Shown in pieces: positions 36,707 through 47,284 of a DNA stretch of 64,000 nt. The DNA lies in contig JAGTXZ010000010.1 of the NCBI GenBank assembly GCA_018398575.1, positions 2,294,001-2,358,000 on the forward strand. Direction: 5' to 3'. Source of the stretch: Ampelomyces quisqualis. Lineage: Eukaryota; Ascomycota; Dothideomycetes; Pleosporales; Phaeosphaeriaceae. A program made the position numbers and the translations under genes. The notes beneath the pieces are model-generated. The model was given only the letters and a program-made list of their open reading frames with translations, ran no database searches and was not told the origin of the DNA. Every line of letters starts with the position of its first letter. The stretch's first letter is position 1.

Positions 36707-37711
36707 TTACGGTTCTCACTTCGTTCGAGCGCGTGGCGGTCATACCCATAGACAATACCCCACGCGGTAATCTAATCGCTTGTTTCGTTGCATAGACGGG
36801 GGCAGCATCAGCGCGCATTGCATTGCATTTCGCAGGGTTTCTTTAGTGCAACTTTTCAGAAGGTTTCAAAAGTTCTTTGCCGTCGAGCCAGGAGCATGAT
36901 TAGAGGGATGGGCTAGTTGTATTGCCATCATTTTAGTCATGCGCTCCTGTTTCGACGATTGCTTGGGCTCATGACGGCGTTCCGGATCTTACAGAGGACA
37001 CTCGGTATTACCAATCGCTTCCCACGAGGCGTCACTGGTGCCACTGGCTGAACTGCCCGATTTATCAACTCAACGTTCTCTGTTCTACGGTACGACCGAG
37101 ATGACAGGGTCTACCGCTTTTCCTACTCTCATGGCGTTCATGTCCATGCCATCGCTTCATGCTTATTCCTCTTCTTGAGTCCAGCCATTTCGAAGGGTGG
37201 TTTGTTGGTGGGAGAAATCATGCAAGGACCAGTGCGAAGACGGCTTTGCTTTGGCATGTGCTGTTCGTTCGCACCTGCAAGATAGGGCATCTAGTCGAGG
37301 AACGTATGGTGTAAACACTTTGTGTGCATATCTCGATCTCATAGAATACACCAGTTACTTACATCGTCGTGTTGTTGACTTACAATCTGGGTTTCACAAG
37401 CATGTCACCGCATGCAATTTGCAACCAGCCGCAGCCCGTGCCGTCCAGTCATGTTGAGCTACCTTGCCAATGATATGATTCCAACATCGATTGACGCGGC
37501 ATCTCGCATGCCAGGCTGCAGCAGCGTTTGCGTGTCTCACAGGTGACGGGTGAGGGGTGGGCGACAGGGATGATACACGCGAGAATACGTCATACTCTTT
37601 TGTTGTTGTATATTGCCGACTTGCTCCTTCTTGCACTCTACACACTTCACATCATCCCCAGAAACACCTTTGATCAATCGAATCCATCAGGAACATCTCC
37701 TCCCTTCAAAA
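36707..37711. other. Non-coding gap (eIF4G 3' region, promoter of LEA-like gene)
   Basis: About 1 kb. No protein-like frame. The last 130 bp contain TACGTCA (37586-37592), a CRE half-site, and a pyrimidine-rich leader before the next start codon. Confidence 0.55.
37586..37592 (+). promoter_or_regulatory. CRE-like half-site TACGTCA upstream of the LEA-like gene
   Basis: It lies 120 bp before the start codon. ATF/CREB-type bZIP factors such as AtfA bind TGACGTCA-like sites in fungal stress promoters. A single 7-bp match is weak evidence by itself. Confidence 0.3.
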
Positions 37712-38182
37712 ATGACAGACCACAACCAGCAACAGCAAAAGGGTACGTCGATCATGTGATCTCTCCAACATTTGTTGAATAGCTTACATACTCACCTCTT
37801 AACAGGCTTCTTCGGCACCGCAGCTAGTGGCATCGGTAAACATCCTCCCTCTATCCCTCATATTCTTTCAATCTTCTCCCGGTTACGCTGATAACCCTGC
37901 CCCTCCTAGGCAACACCCTCGGCGCAGCAGGTAACACCCTCGGCAAAGGCGTGTCGGGCATCACAGACACAACGGGCAACGTCGTAGCTGGCGCAGGCAA
38001 AGGGTTGGGCGATGCAGTGACGGGTATCACGCAGGGAGTGGGGGATACGACCAAAGGTATGTATTTTGGTTGTGTGGACGTGCGGCTGATGGCTGATGTG
38101 GGTTGTAGCGGCAGGGAATGCGGTGGGCGATACGACGAAGAAGGGGAGTGAGAGTTTGGGAGGAGGGAATCAGACTAAGTAG
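37712..38182 (+). CDS. Small LEA-like Gly/Ala/Thr-rich protein, 93 aa
   Basis: Four exons: 37712-37742, 37806-37835, 37910-38056 and 38109-38182, with introns of 63, 74 and 52 bp. Every intron has GT-AG ends and every junction is phase 1, which supports the model strongly for such a small gene. The product starts MTDHNQQQQKGFFGTAASGI and is made of amphipathic blocks such as NTLGAAGNTLGKGVSGITDT and VAGAGKGLGDAVTGITQGVG, ending ESLGGGNQTK. It is hydrophilic, has no signal peptide and no cysteine. This pattern resembles LEA-type desiccation and stress proteins common in fungal spores; the function is inferred from composition only. It converges on the DUF3669 gene. Confidence 0.8.
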
Positions 38183-38488
38183 TAGAGCATGGGGGTGGAT
38201 GGGGGTTGAGGGATGGGGATGGTATGCGGAATGTGACGAATTGATGGGTTTGTCGAATCAGTATCTCGAAGCAGATGTGTTGCGTGTCTTGGCTGATGGC
38301 TACAGGTATGAGTTGATTGTTTATCATCTAATTTCCATGCTGACTACAATAGTTGCAGTTGAGTCAAGACCAAATTACCATGCCTGCTTCCTGCATTGCA
38401 ACATGTCAGGCTCCGAACTCCGAATCAGACATGCCAACTCGGATAGTATCCCATTACAAACTATTCAACCAGACAGTGGCGTTCAACT
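38183..38488. other. Convergent 3' intergenic gap
   Basis: About 300 bp between two converging genes; it should hold both 3' ends. Nothing else is visible. Confidence 0.5.
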
Positions 38489-39745
38489 TCACTCCAACCT
38501 TTTCTCCAACTTCTTACGCTGCTCAGCCTCAATTGCATCCATAAACTCGCCCGGAAGGTTGGATAAATTCGTGCGAGTCAAATTTTTCTCGAAACACTGA
38601 CAGCTGGTTGTTTCATACGACTTGCGAAAGACATCCCAGAGGAACGCATCTTTTTTCATAATAGGGTAAGGCTTAGGAAAGTAGGGATCGTTTCGGAAGA
38701 AAGAATGTAGGAGCTGGGCCTTTACCTCGTCGCTGTTGCCAGACAAATTCTTGCAGCGGTTAAAGTCTAACATCCAGATAGTTGTCATCCGCTTCTTGAA
38801 GTCATTGATGTGTGCATCCCAGGTCGAGGTGTTTGGAGCCAGATTTGTGATGTACTTTGTGGTCACTGGCTTGGGCTGGATCAAGTGCGGCTGGGGATGA
38901 ATCTCTGGGGATGAACCCAACACGAACTCAACGTCATTGGCATCCAGGTGGCATGCCCAGTGCATTATAGCTAATGCTTGGCCAATCGCAGTAGCAAATT
39001 CTTTGGCGTTGAGACTCAGTTCTTCCATTTGATCGAGATGCAGATTGAAGTTCCTCAATTGGAAAAATTGGTTGTTGCATCTCTCTCTTCTCTTTCCAAG
39101 GTAGATGCGGACAAGGCAGTCTTTATTCGATGCATCAGCTTTGAAGCTTTGGACGTCAGCAGCTTTTGGCGCGTACAAGTCAATCAACGATTCTCGAATC
39201 GGTTTCGCAAGCGGCAGGATTCTTTCCGCACAGAGCAAGTTCGAAGGCTCGGTCAGGAATTGTTTCGGGAAGCGATCCAGGTTCTCACTCCACCAGATTT
39301 GATCTTTGGCCCCAACAAAATACTTCAGCCTTGGAACTCGCACTTCCAGATTGTTGCGGCCCCATGCCTCGAATTCTTCAGATGTCTTGACGTGCATGCA
39401 ATAATCATTCCAAAGTTGGTCGGTCTCTTGGCCGGGATAATTAGCTGCTTTGAATATGCCAGTGGTTCCAGGGACTTCATAAACTCGGCCACATGTTCCA
39501 GCACCCAGAGAGCGGAATTGTGACCGTGTACCGACTGCGGCTTGCTGTCGCTCTGCGAACGATGAGGATGTCGAGATTACAGAGCGAACTGACAAGAAGC
39601 GTTTTAATGTTAACGTGGGGTTGAGCTTCTCTTCCAGTTGTATCGCCTCCATCATCTTCTCACGCAGCGAAGAATTCCGGCTCGCTTGGGAATCTTCGCT
39701 AGTATCCTCACCGCGCTTCCGAGACCTTGGAGTTGGTTGAGACAT
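38489..39745 (-). CDS. DUF3669 family fungal protein
   Basis: A single-exon gene of 418 residues. The C-terminal half carries the DUF3669 pattern: HWACHLDANDVEFVLGSSP (about residues 265-283) and TTIWMLDFNRCKNL (about 320-333), followed by NDPYFPKP, which is typical of the family. The arrangement, a His-x-Asp-Ala-Asn-Asp stretch followed by a DF-x-R-C motif, recalls kinase-like or phosphotransferase folds, but no activity is established. The N-terminus is Ser/Arg-rich (TPRSRKRGEDTSEDSQASRN) and probably disordered. DUF3669 genes are multi-copy and variable between fungal strains. This is a lone accessory-type gene among housekeeping genes, beside an AT-richer gene-empty stretch. The ATG at 39745 opens the frame. 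Confidence 0.85.
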   Translation of the reverse strand: MSQPTPRSRKRGEDTSEDSQASRNSSLREKMMEAIQLEEKLNPTLTLKRFLSVRSVISTSSSFAERQQAAVGTRSQFRSLGAGTCGRVYEVPGTTGIFKAANYPGQETDQLWNDYCMHVKTSEEFEAWGRNNLEVRVPRLKYFVGAKDQIWWSENLDRFPKQFLTEPSNLLCAERILPLAKPIRESLIDLYAPKAADVQSFKADASNKDCLVRIYLGKRRERCNNQFFQLRNFNLHLDQMEELSLNAKEFATAIGQALAIMHWACHLDANDVEFVLGSSPEIHPQPHLIQPKPVTTKYITNLAPNTSTWDAHINDFKKRMTTIWMLDFNRCKNLSGNSDEVKAQLLHSFFRNDPYFPKPYPIMKKDAFLWDVFRKSYETTSCQCFEKNLTRTNLSNLPGEFMDAIEAEQRKKLEKRLE

Positions 39746-41937
39746 CTCGCTGCGGTACTTTTTTTCGAGCGGTTGTACCTGTGCAGCGAAGGATATGACT
39801 TTTAGAATTCCGGGCGGGCTGTAGTTTTATGTGTGAAAGAGAATGTGGACAGAGGAAAAATTTAAATGCATAAATACTTGGACATTGGTGAGTATGGCTC
39901 GAAATTCAGTACCATGGTACGCATGGGTTGCAAACCATTACTACAAACATTCCCGTCTACTTAATTTTCCAAAATCAACGACCGATGGGAGGTATGTTCG
40001 GGCCTTCCAGCCCAAAACTGAATCCCAAAATTCCATGTCGCAGTCTTGTTTTTCCTCCTGCATAATCTACGCTCTTTCTCATCTCAGATATAGACATCGA
40101 CAACTCTATGGCGTAGGGCTTCTTTTCAGCAGTATAAACCCAGCTCTTTACTCTACAATATACAGCACACAACGTTATATAAAGCTTTTCCACAAGAAAT
40201 CGCTAGGAACAGACTCGATCAGCATCGCACAGGTTTTGGTGAGGCACGAGGACGATTGGTTGTGCATATCCGGTCCGACAACGATGGACCATCACTATTC
40301 AAATACTTGGACCCTAACAAAGCCGCAATAAACACGCCAGTATCACGGGAACTTCCAGCTAGACTACAACCCACATATGTCCATTGCATCACGCTACACC
40401 ATCCTTGGCAAAATCTACTCACAATATCTAAGACACGTGACGATTTATTACGACAAAGCCATGATAACTTCGACGAAGAAGAGCTGTGCCAGCATAATCG
40501 TGTAGCGCACCCTTTGGGGTCCAAAATATTTGTAAAGTGAACAGAAACATGTATCCAGTCGTGTATCCAGGACAAAACCCAGTGACGCGCACAACGATGT
40601 GAAAGACAAGCCACTTTTTTCCTTTTGCCCTTTCCAAAAAGCTCCCGTCTGTGGCTCCTTTTTCTACGAGGAAAAAGAATTACGCAAACAAAACAGTTTC
40701 GAACCGCCGTCCCCGTCTCCGTCAACATCCAAAAAGAAAACCCATCCCGAACACCGCTGGGCGAGGAGTGCGCAAACGTGACTAACGCAGGACATGCTCG
40801 ATCCAGCGGCACGAACGGTCAGGGTTTTCTATGAGGAGTACGACAATTCATCGAAATGGATACACATACCAGACTATCAAATCACACAGAGTGTGAATTT
40901 CGCTTTGCGGCGATGCAATGCAATAAACGCACATAGCCGCCAAGGTTGCGCGAGAACACAAACCGAGCGAAGGGAAATCCGTGCCAAAAGAGCGTAATTC
41001 CATCTTCGCAGTAACGCAACGCAAACAAGTCCCCACAGCCGCCAAGCCACAAACAATCAGACAAGCAGAGTAAACCAGGCGTGCAATACCCAAATCAACC
41101 CGAATTTCCAAACACCCCAACCACCCCATCCCATCCCTACCCACTACCTACCAACTCCCCCCCCATGTACACCAAGACACACCAATCACACGCTTCGAAC
41201 ACCATCGCTTTCCCCAGCGCCTGCCCTTCCCCCGTAGCCGACCCCTCCATTCCGTGCCCTGCTTTAGTCGTCTCTACCCCACAGGCTCCCATTAATGTCC
41301 CTCCCTTTGAACCCGCGCAATCTCCACCTTGAGATCCTGTCGTACTCTGGTTCGTTCGATACAGCATAACTCTGCTCCAACCAATTGAAATATGGGGTTT
41401 TTTTTTGGGGGGGGGGGGCAAAAACGTAACTTTCAAACTCGAGAGCTGCGGTATTTGTATGTATGGTTTTCTGTTTTTTTGTTACGCTTTGGCGTAGTAG
41501 GATAGTGAGCTGTGATACATGTATAACTACGAGTCTTGCATTCTCGGTTCAAAATGTTTGTTGGGGGGGGGGATCAGATGTACAAGGGTGGGTGGGGTTT
41601 TTTTTGGGTTAGGGGATTGGATGTCATGGGGAAAATAGTGTATGTTGTTGGATGGACAGGGTGAGAAGGACAAAGAAAGGGGGTAATGTTCATGTTGTAG
41701 ACTACTTCCATAGGTGGTATTCGCGTTGTCATGAATTCATGCACCGAAACACTACTACTAGAAGATTTGCTGGATGACCTAGCCAGACTTGCAATTAAAC
41801 AGCCATGAAAATGCTTTGCGTCCACCTCATCCCTCATACCCCAAAGTCGAAAAACGCCATGGAATGCCTATGCAAGTATGACAAACGAAAAGTTTTCTGC
41901 AACTGTACCAGACAGTCTGTGTCCATTACCACATCCT
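39746..41937. other. 2.2-kb non-coding, partly AT-richer stretch with homopolymer runs
   Basis: No protein-like frame. The first 1 kb after the DUF3669 start is visibly richer in A and T than its surroundings. Near 41398-41418 there are nine T followed by twelve G, and ten G at 41563-41572, with further T and G runs to about 41620. These lie in the presumed 3' region of the next minus-strand gene. Confidence 0.5.
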
Positions 41938-43734
41938 TCAACCAATACTCTTCCCCCTCTTTCCCTTGCCACACTCGCGCTTACTAAGGGGCTCATCAGG
42001 AAAGACCCATCCGCGCACGCGCTTCGCCTCGCGTTTCTCGCCGAGCTGGGGCTTAGGAATCCAGGTATCCTTGTCCAAATGATTCTGTCGGGTGAGTGCC
42101 GCGGGACCGCCCACGTCCATGCGCCAGGTACCCATGCCTTCAAACGGGTTCTCCTTGGCGAGCATGTGGAGATACCACAGCGCGAGCGAGGCAGTGAGTT
42201 GCACGTCACCGGTGGTGGGATGGGGGCCTTGAGTGGCGAGACTGATTGGCGCAGAAGTCTCGAGGTATCCGAAAATTGGGACACCGGTTTGTGCGTTGAC
42301 GGTGGTGGGGTCGAGGGTAGCGGAGTCTGATGGGCCGCCGCAGCGGACGCATAGGAGTTCGATCTCGGTCATGATGAAGCCGTAGCGGCAGCCGTGTTCG
42401 CGCATGACGCGGTGAAGGTGCGCGAGGCCCTGGAGGTAGAGGACTTGTTTGGGTGGGGACTCGGAGCGCATGCCCGTGTTCCAGTTGTCGTAGCACTTGA
42501 CGAGGCCGACGACGCGGCCGCGCGAGTCGCCGAAGATGGTCTTCTCGTAGTCGGAGGGGTAGCTGGAAACAAACTCGGGCTGAGTGCGCATGCCGGGGAT
42601 GGGCTTGACGGCGCGCATGACCATATGAGTATTACCCTGGGCGACCTTGAGGGCGGCGTTGACCTTGTTGGCATAGTAGTTTGTGCAGATGTCTTGGAGC
42701 GCCGACTCATTCTCGGGTTGCATGTTGGAGCGGCATGGCTGGGGGAGGTACGAAGGAGAAAGAGGAACCTCGAGGAGGGGAAGGACTGAAGGAATAGACT
42801 TGATGGTGGAGATGTTGAAGTCTTCCCAACTGCGGAGGTTGCGAATGTCCCACCAGAAGTGATTGTTGATACCGCGTGGCGCGCTGGTGACGCGACGAAC
42901 CAGAGCAGGAGTTGGGTTGGTGGCTGACAGGTACTCGAGAAGAGACGAGGTCGGCGCAGCAACAGGTTGGAAGCTGTCAAAGCTGAGGTCTGGAAAAGGG
43001 GGGTACTGAACAGCCGGCGCAGGCTCGAACTCTGGGACAACAAAGTCTTGAGTGCAAGTAGCGGTATAACTGGGCATCTCCTGAACCGTGGAGAAGGTGG
43101 AAGGAAGGGAAGTGACGAGGCTCAGGTTCGACGAGGGCGCGCCAGAAGCAGTCACATAGTTGGGAAGGTTGCGGTAGGTAGGGAAGCCAAAGCGGCTAAT
43201 GACAGTCTCATCAACGCTGTTAGCCGAGCCCGCGCGCGCATGACGCGACCTGTTTGCTGAAGCAGAGCGAGAGTGCGATGCCATGTACGATGAAGCCCGG
43301 CGGCCTTCCTGAGGCGTGAAGACAATGGGCGAATTCAATGTGGACAGGTTGCAGTCGTATGAGGAAGCCGAGGCAGGCGAGGTAAGCGTGCTGTGCGCGC
43401 TGTGGATTTGATTAAAAGGACTTGAGCCACGGCGGACCATGGAGGTGGGCCGTGAGTATGGGCTGTAGCCATAGCCGACACTGGAGGTAGACGTCGTCCG
43501 GCGATGTCTGATGGGACCCTGGATGGGCTCGGCTACCTGGTCCTGAGTGCGGACCTTTGGGAGAAGAAGGGGGCCATGTTGCCTGATGGGTGAGCGCGGA
43601 GGCGTGGGCCCGTTGTGAACATCAGGGGATGAGCGCTGAGAGTAGTAGGTACCATCGGACCCAACACTGCCCGGGACGTAGTGGAAGGAGTTGGTGGGAG
43701 GGGTGGTTTGACGGCTGTACATGGTGGAGAGCAT
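41938..43734 (-). CDS. Conserved-looking fungal protein of unknown function
   Basis: I do not recognise a named domain. The frame from the ATG at 43734 gives 598 residues, starting MLSTMYSRQTTPPTNSF. The first 270 residues are Ser/Thr/Pro/Tyr-rich and probably disordered. From about residue 300 a compact globular region follows: NNHFWWDIRNLRSWEDFN, NKVNAALKVAQGNTHMVMRA, GRVVGLVKCYDNWNTGMRSE, YLQGLAHLHRVMREHGCRYG, FIMTEIELLCVRCGG and LTASLALWYLHMLAKENPFE. The order of charged and hydrophobic blocks (Y-x-E-x-x-I, then G-x-V-x-x-x-K, then a helix, then TEIE) suggests an alpha/beta nuclease-like or ligand-binding fold, but this is speculation. The C-terminus is basic. A 5' leader intron (43747-43801, GTAAGC to CACAG) is likely, since no ATG precedes the chosen start in the spliced leader. 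Confidence 0.8.
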   Translation of the reverse strand: MLSTMYSRQTTPPTNSFHYVPGSVGSDGTYYSQRSSPDVHNGPTPPRSPIRQHGPLLLPKVRTQDQVAEPIQGPIRHRRTTSTSSVGYGYSPYSRPTSMVRRGSSPFNQIHSAHSTLTSPASASSYDCNLSTLNSPIVFTPQEGRRASSYMASHSRSASANRSRHARAGSANSVDETVISRFGFPTYRNLPNYVTASGAPSSNLSLVTSLPSTFSTVQEMPSYTATCTQDFVVPEFEPAPAVQYPPFPDLSFDSFQPVAAPTSSLLEYLSATNPTPALVRRVTSAPRGINNHFWWDIRNLRSWEDFNISTIKSIPSVLPLLEVPLSPSYLPQPCRSNMQPENESALQDICTNYYANKVNAALKVAQGNTHMVMRAVKPIPGMRTQPEFVSSYPSDYEKTIFGDSRGRVVGLVKCYDNWNTGMRSESPPKQVLYLQGLAHLHRVMREHGCRYGFIMTEIELLCVRCGGPSDSATLDPTTVNAQTGVPIFGYLETSAPISLATQGPHPTTGDVQLTASLALWYLHMLAKENPFEGMGTWRMDVGGPAALTRQNHLDKDTWIPKPQLGEKREAKRVRGWVFPDEPLSKRECGKGKRGKSIG

Positions 43735-44946
43735 GAAGCTACCAGACTGTGTTGTGTGTGAGCAGCCGTTGCAGGACGACAACGAGGCTGCCAAGGCTTA
43801 CGCTGTGGTGGAGAGCGAGTATCAAGCCGAGAAGATTATTGTATAGCGATTAAAGGGAGATCCAGCTCCAATGTCTCAGACAAAGATGCAAGTCAAACCA
43901 GGACAAAAGGAAAGAGAGGAACGTCGTCTCGGCCGGAGAGGCAGATGGCTCGCTGAAATGCTTGGGCGCTGATGGGGGGAGAGGGAGCGGGGTGGTGCGG
44001 CACAGTGCGCATTCTTATCCTCGTGTGGATGCGCGGGACGAAGTGACGTCCAGTGCCCATGGCGCGCTAGAACAGCTGAAACACGCGGCATCGGCTCTCG
44101 TCGACGTCGACGGGCGGCAGTTTGGGGCTGCTAAGAGCCTTGACTTGAGAAGGGGTGTGTTTCCGTCGACATGTCTGTCGCGAATGGGTTGTCGTGGTGG
44201 AGCATGTTTAGCGCCAGCCGTCGGGCCCGTGCACCAGTGGAGAAGCGGCCGGGATGCGGGGCGGGGCGAGGAGTCATCGCTGCGGTGGCCGGCGCTGATT
44301 GGCCGGCGCCGCTCGGGCGTTTCGTTTCGGCGGCGCACGCAGACGTGACTCACCACCGGCGAGCAGAAGTGCAGTCACGACCATAACACGACGCGTCGAG
44401 CGCGTTTACTGTGTACGAACGCCTTGGAGCTGTCCGGGTCTCAGCCCCCGCCCGCCTGTTCGCAGCTCGTCCCCATCAGCAGCAGCACCTCCGTTGTTCT
44501 CGTCCACCGTCAATGATCAAATCAAACCATGTCTCTCCCATCATTGGCTGCCCGTCCAAGCGCCAGACGTTGCACCCGCAAACGCCGCCGTGGGGAGCGC
44601 TGGGCCCCACGCCCGCCAGGTGCCGCTTCCCGACCTGGGCTGTTACGCGCCCGCTCCTCCCTGACAGGAAGTATTAGGTTTCATTGCGCTTTGCATGCTG
44701 CACCAAATATAGCCCAAACGAGGCACAGCACCTCAAACCGGCAACACAAAGGCCGTTAATGGCACGACGGTGGAGTCTGGACCTACGCGCCCATATCATC
44801 CCGCCAGACTCCAGTGCACCACCTGCCACCTGGTCCGCCTGCAGCAGAGCCTCATGCTGTACGCGCCCACATCCGTCCAGCTGTTCCTTACACCAGGCCC
44901 ACCGCGGCCATATCCTGCTCGGACCGTACGCGCCCGGCGACGCTGA
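43735..44946. other. 1.2-kb GC-rich non-coding gap
   Basis: It holds the promoter and leader of the preceding minus-strand gene, including the probable leader intron at 43747-43801, and the 3' region of the oxidoreductase. Many overlapping short frames result from the high GC; none looks like a protein. Confidence 0.5.
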
Positions 44947-46684
44947 TCAGCATCGCAACTCTCCCTCGACCTTGTCGCTCCACCACTTCCTCCACTCTAC
45001 CACTCTCCTCTCCGTCCGCGCCTCCTCTGCCGCAAACACCACGGCATGGCTCCTAAATGCCTCATCGAGGTCGCATCCTAGAAATTCGCCCTGTGCCTGT
45101 GCTGCTGGCATAGCCTCATGATGGACCGCATGCACCGCCTTGAGGAACTGTCTCACCAGACCTTCGTCTCCGCCGCCGTGCCCGCCGCCTGCTTGATGCG
45201 GCCTGTAAGTCTCCGTTTGGCCCGTCGAGAACTTGTAGACACGTATGGTGTGGCTGTCGTATTCGATTTCTCCTTTGGACCCGTAGATTCGGCCACGGCG
45301 ATCACATTGCTTTTCGGTGAAGGCCACCATGTGGAACTGCGCCGTCTTTGCGCCTCGATTCTTCAACTCGGGTCTTCCGTCCTCGTCTTGTGAGAGCGGA
45401 TCGTCCTCCCACGTGATCGTGACACATTGGTCGTCGCACACATCATTGTCCGACTCCCACACACAGCGGCCGAACCATGGTCGTGCTTCCACATCCACCG
45501 CCGGCGTAGAGTCATCGTAGTCTTCACCAAGACGCTTGAGCACTCGTTCCGCTGCTGCATCCTTGCCCCTCGTCTTGAAGACATCTTCAATCTCCGAATC
45601 CACGACGTTTACCGGCCATCCCGCTTCTCCCCGAGCAACATGTTTGTCAATGTAAATCTTCTTCGCACTGTAATCGCAATCTGGCTCGTGTGCGCATGAG
45701 AGACAGTTTGTCGCCTCTCCTGCTTCTTTGGGCTTTCTTTCACGGCGGAAGAATTTCCTGGAGCCAGTGGACGTGATATACGACGGTAGGTGCGGTGGTG
45801 CATCCGCTGTTTTGGACGGCTGAGAACAGAGCATCCACATGATGAAGTCAATATCGTGGCATGACTTGGTCAGCAGTGAGGGTGCGGTTGTCGACTCCTT
45901 CCGCCAGTTGCCCCTGCCTATAGTCAGCGAACTGTAGTCCGAGATACGCTACGTGATGTCATGTCCTTGAGCATACAAAGTGAGAAACGGGGACGACGTA
46001 CCGAACATACGAGTGGCTGAAGTGCCACCATCCAACAGGTTCAACGTGCTCAATACTCAACACATGCCCAATCACCTCCTCATCCAGCACCAAATGTCTC
46101 AACATGATATTATGCGGCGAATACCGCAACACATGACAAATCCCAAAAACCGTCTCTTTCCGCTGCTTCCCCCCCTCCCCTCCTCCATCCTCGCCACCAC
46201 CCTTCAAAGCATTATACATGCCCACACACCCCCGCAGGCCCACCCCCAACGGCTTCTCCACGCACACACTCACCCCCAACCCCGCCACCCCCCGCACAAC
46301 ATCCTCATGCTCCCCATCCAACACACACACAAACACGGCATCAACAACTACCTCCCTGAACCCCCCTACGCCCGTCAACCCCGTACCCGTGCGCCGACTC
46401 TCCCGCCGCCCCTCTTCATATTCCACCCATGCCCGCCAATCGCTGAAACACTCCCCGTACGCCGGCACCCCCGTCGCCCTCCAGATGAAGCGGCGCCCGA
46501 CCGCGAGCCGCTTCGATTCAACCGGGTCCGCGACGCTGACGATTCGTGCGTTGCATACGCGTTGCATGGCTGAGGCGTAGGCGGTGCCGCGGGAGCCGGC
46601 GCCGACGAGGAGGATGCGTGGGGGAGTGGGGAAGGTGGTGTATGGGGCAGGGGTGTTATCTGTAGATGATGCAGGAGGGTCCAT
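44947..46684 (-). CDS. Gfo/Idh/MocA family NAD(P)-dependent oxidoreductase
   Basis: Exons are 46002-46684 and 44947-45913 with an 88-bp intron; the product has 549 residues. The N-terminal Rossmann fold starts PRILLVGAGSRGTAYASAMQ (about residue 22), a variant of the GxGxxG dinucleotide site, followed by VSVADPVESKR. The family sugar-dehydrogenase motif is VSVCVEKPLG (about residue 140). The C-terminal substrate domain has KSCHDIDFIMWM with the usual catalytic-region His-Asp, and a Cys-containing segment CLSCAHEPDCDYSAKKIYID found in fungal members of this group. The family acts on sugars, inositols or other polyols; substrate and pathway cannot be told from the sequence. No sugar-utilisation genes are adjacent. 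The splice joins HSYVR to GNWRKESTTAPSLLTKSCHD. Confidence 0.88.
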
Positions 46685-47284
46685 GTCGTTGACTACAGTG
46701 TATGTTGATTATGAAGTCGGGTTGGCGGACTCTGTACTCGGTAGCGATGCGCGCACCTATCCTGTGTCGCATCTACTCTTTTCTCCAAAGCAGGCCTGTG
46801 TCACTAGGGTGAGAGGATCTGGGTCCTGGGGTTTCCTACGAGCTGGTTTCCTGGCGAGGATCATGAGCCGTCTTCTCTCCTTGTCCTTTCTCAAGGCGCC
46901 ACTCGGTTCACTCCTTTTGGATGATGAGGAGTCGTTGTCTGGCGCCTCAGTCGTCTAGGTGCGGGGAAACTTGATATCACGAATGTTAAATGGCAGGTGA
47001 AGTAGCATTGACCCGTTCCCTAGATTACTTGCGATTGGGTAGTCACTACCCAACTAGTCAATCACGATGTGGGGTGCAGGAGCTCGAGCCAATGAGATCA
47101 TTGATGATGAATCGCCCATGTGGAATGCACGACGACGTGTGTTGCGGGACATTTCCATCCCCTAAATATCGCAGGCCATCAACCATGGGTTGGGACAAGA
47201 CATTCTCCAGAAATCACAGAGTCAGCGTTGTAGATCTGGGTTGATCGTGTTAGTGTAACATTTATTTGTGGCAATGTCTACCAT
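46685..47284. other. Non-coding gap, oxidoreductase promoter and UBP16 3' region
   Basis: About 600 bp. A frame on the + strand overlaps the oxidoreductase start and is a shadow. I see no gene or repeat. Confidence 0.5.

Noticed and set aside
38489..39745. DUF3669 protein read as an active kinase
   Set aside because: The HLDAND and LDFNRC motifs are suggestive but no glycine loop or catalytic lysine arrangement is clear.
40690..40705. TTTCGAACC string resembling a tRNA B box on the minus strand
   Set aside because: No A box or stem partners nearby.
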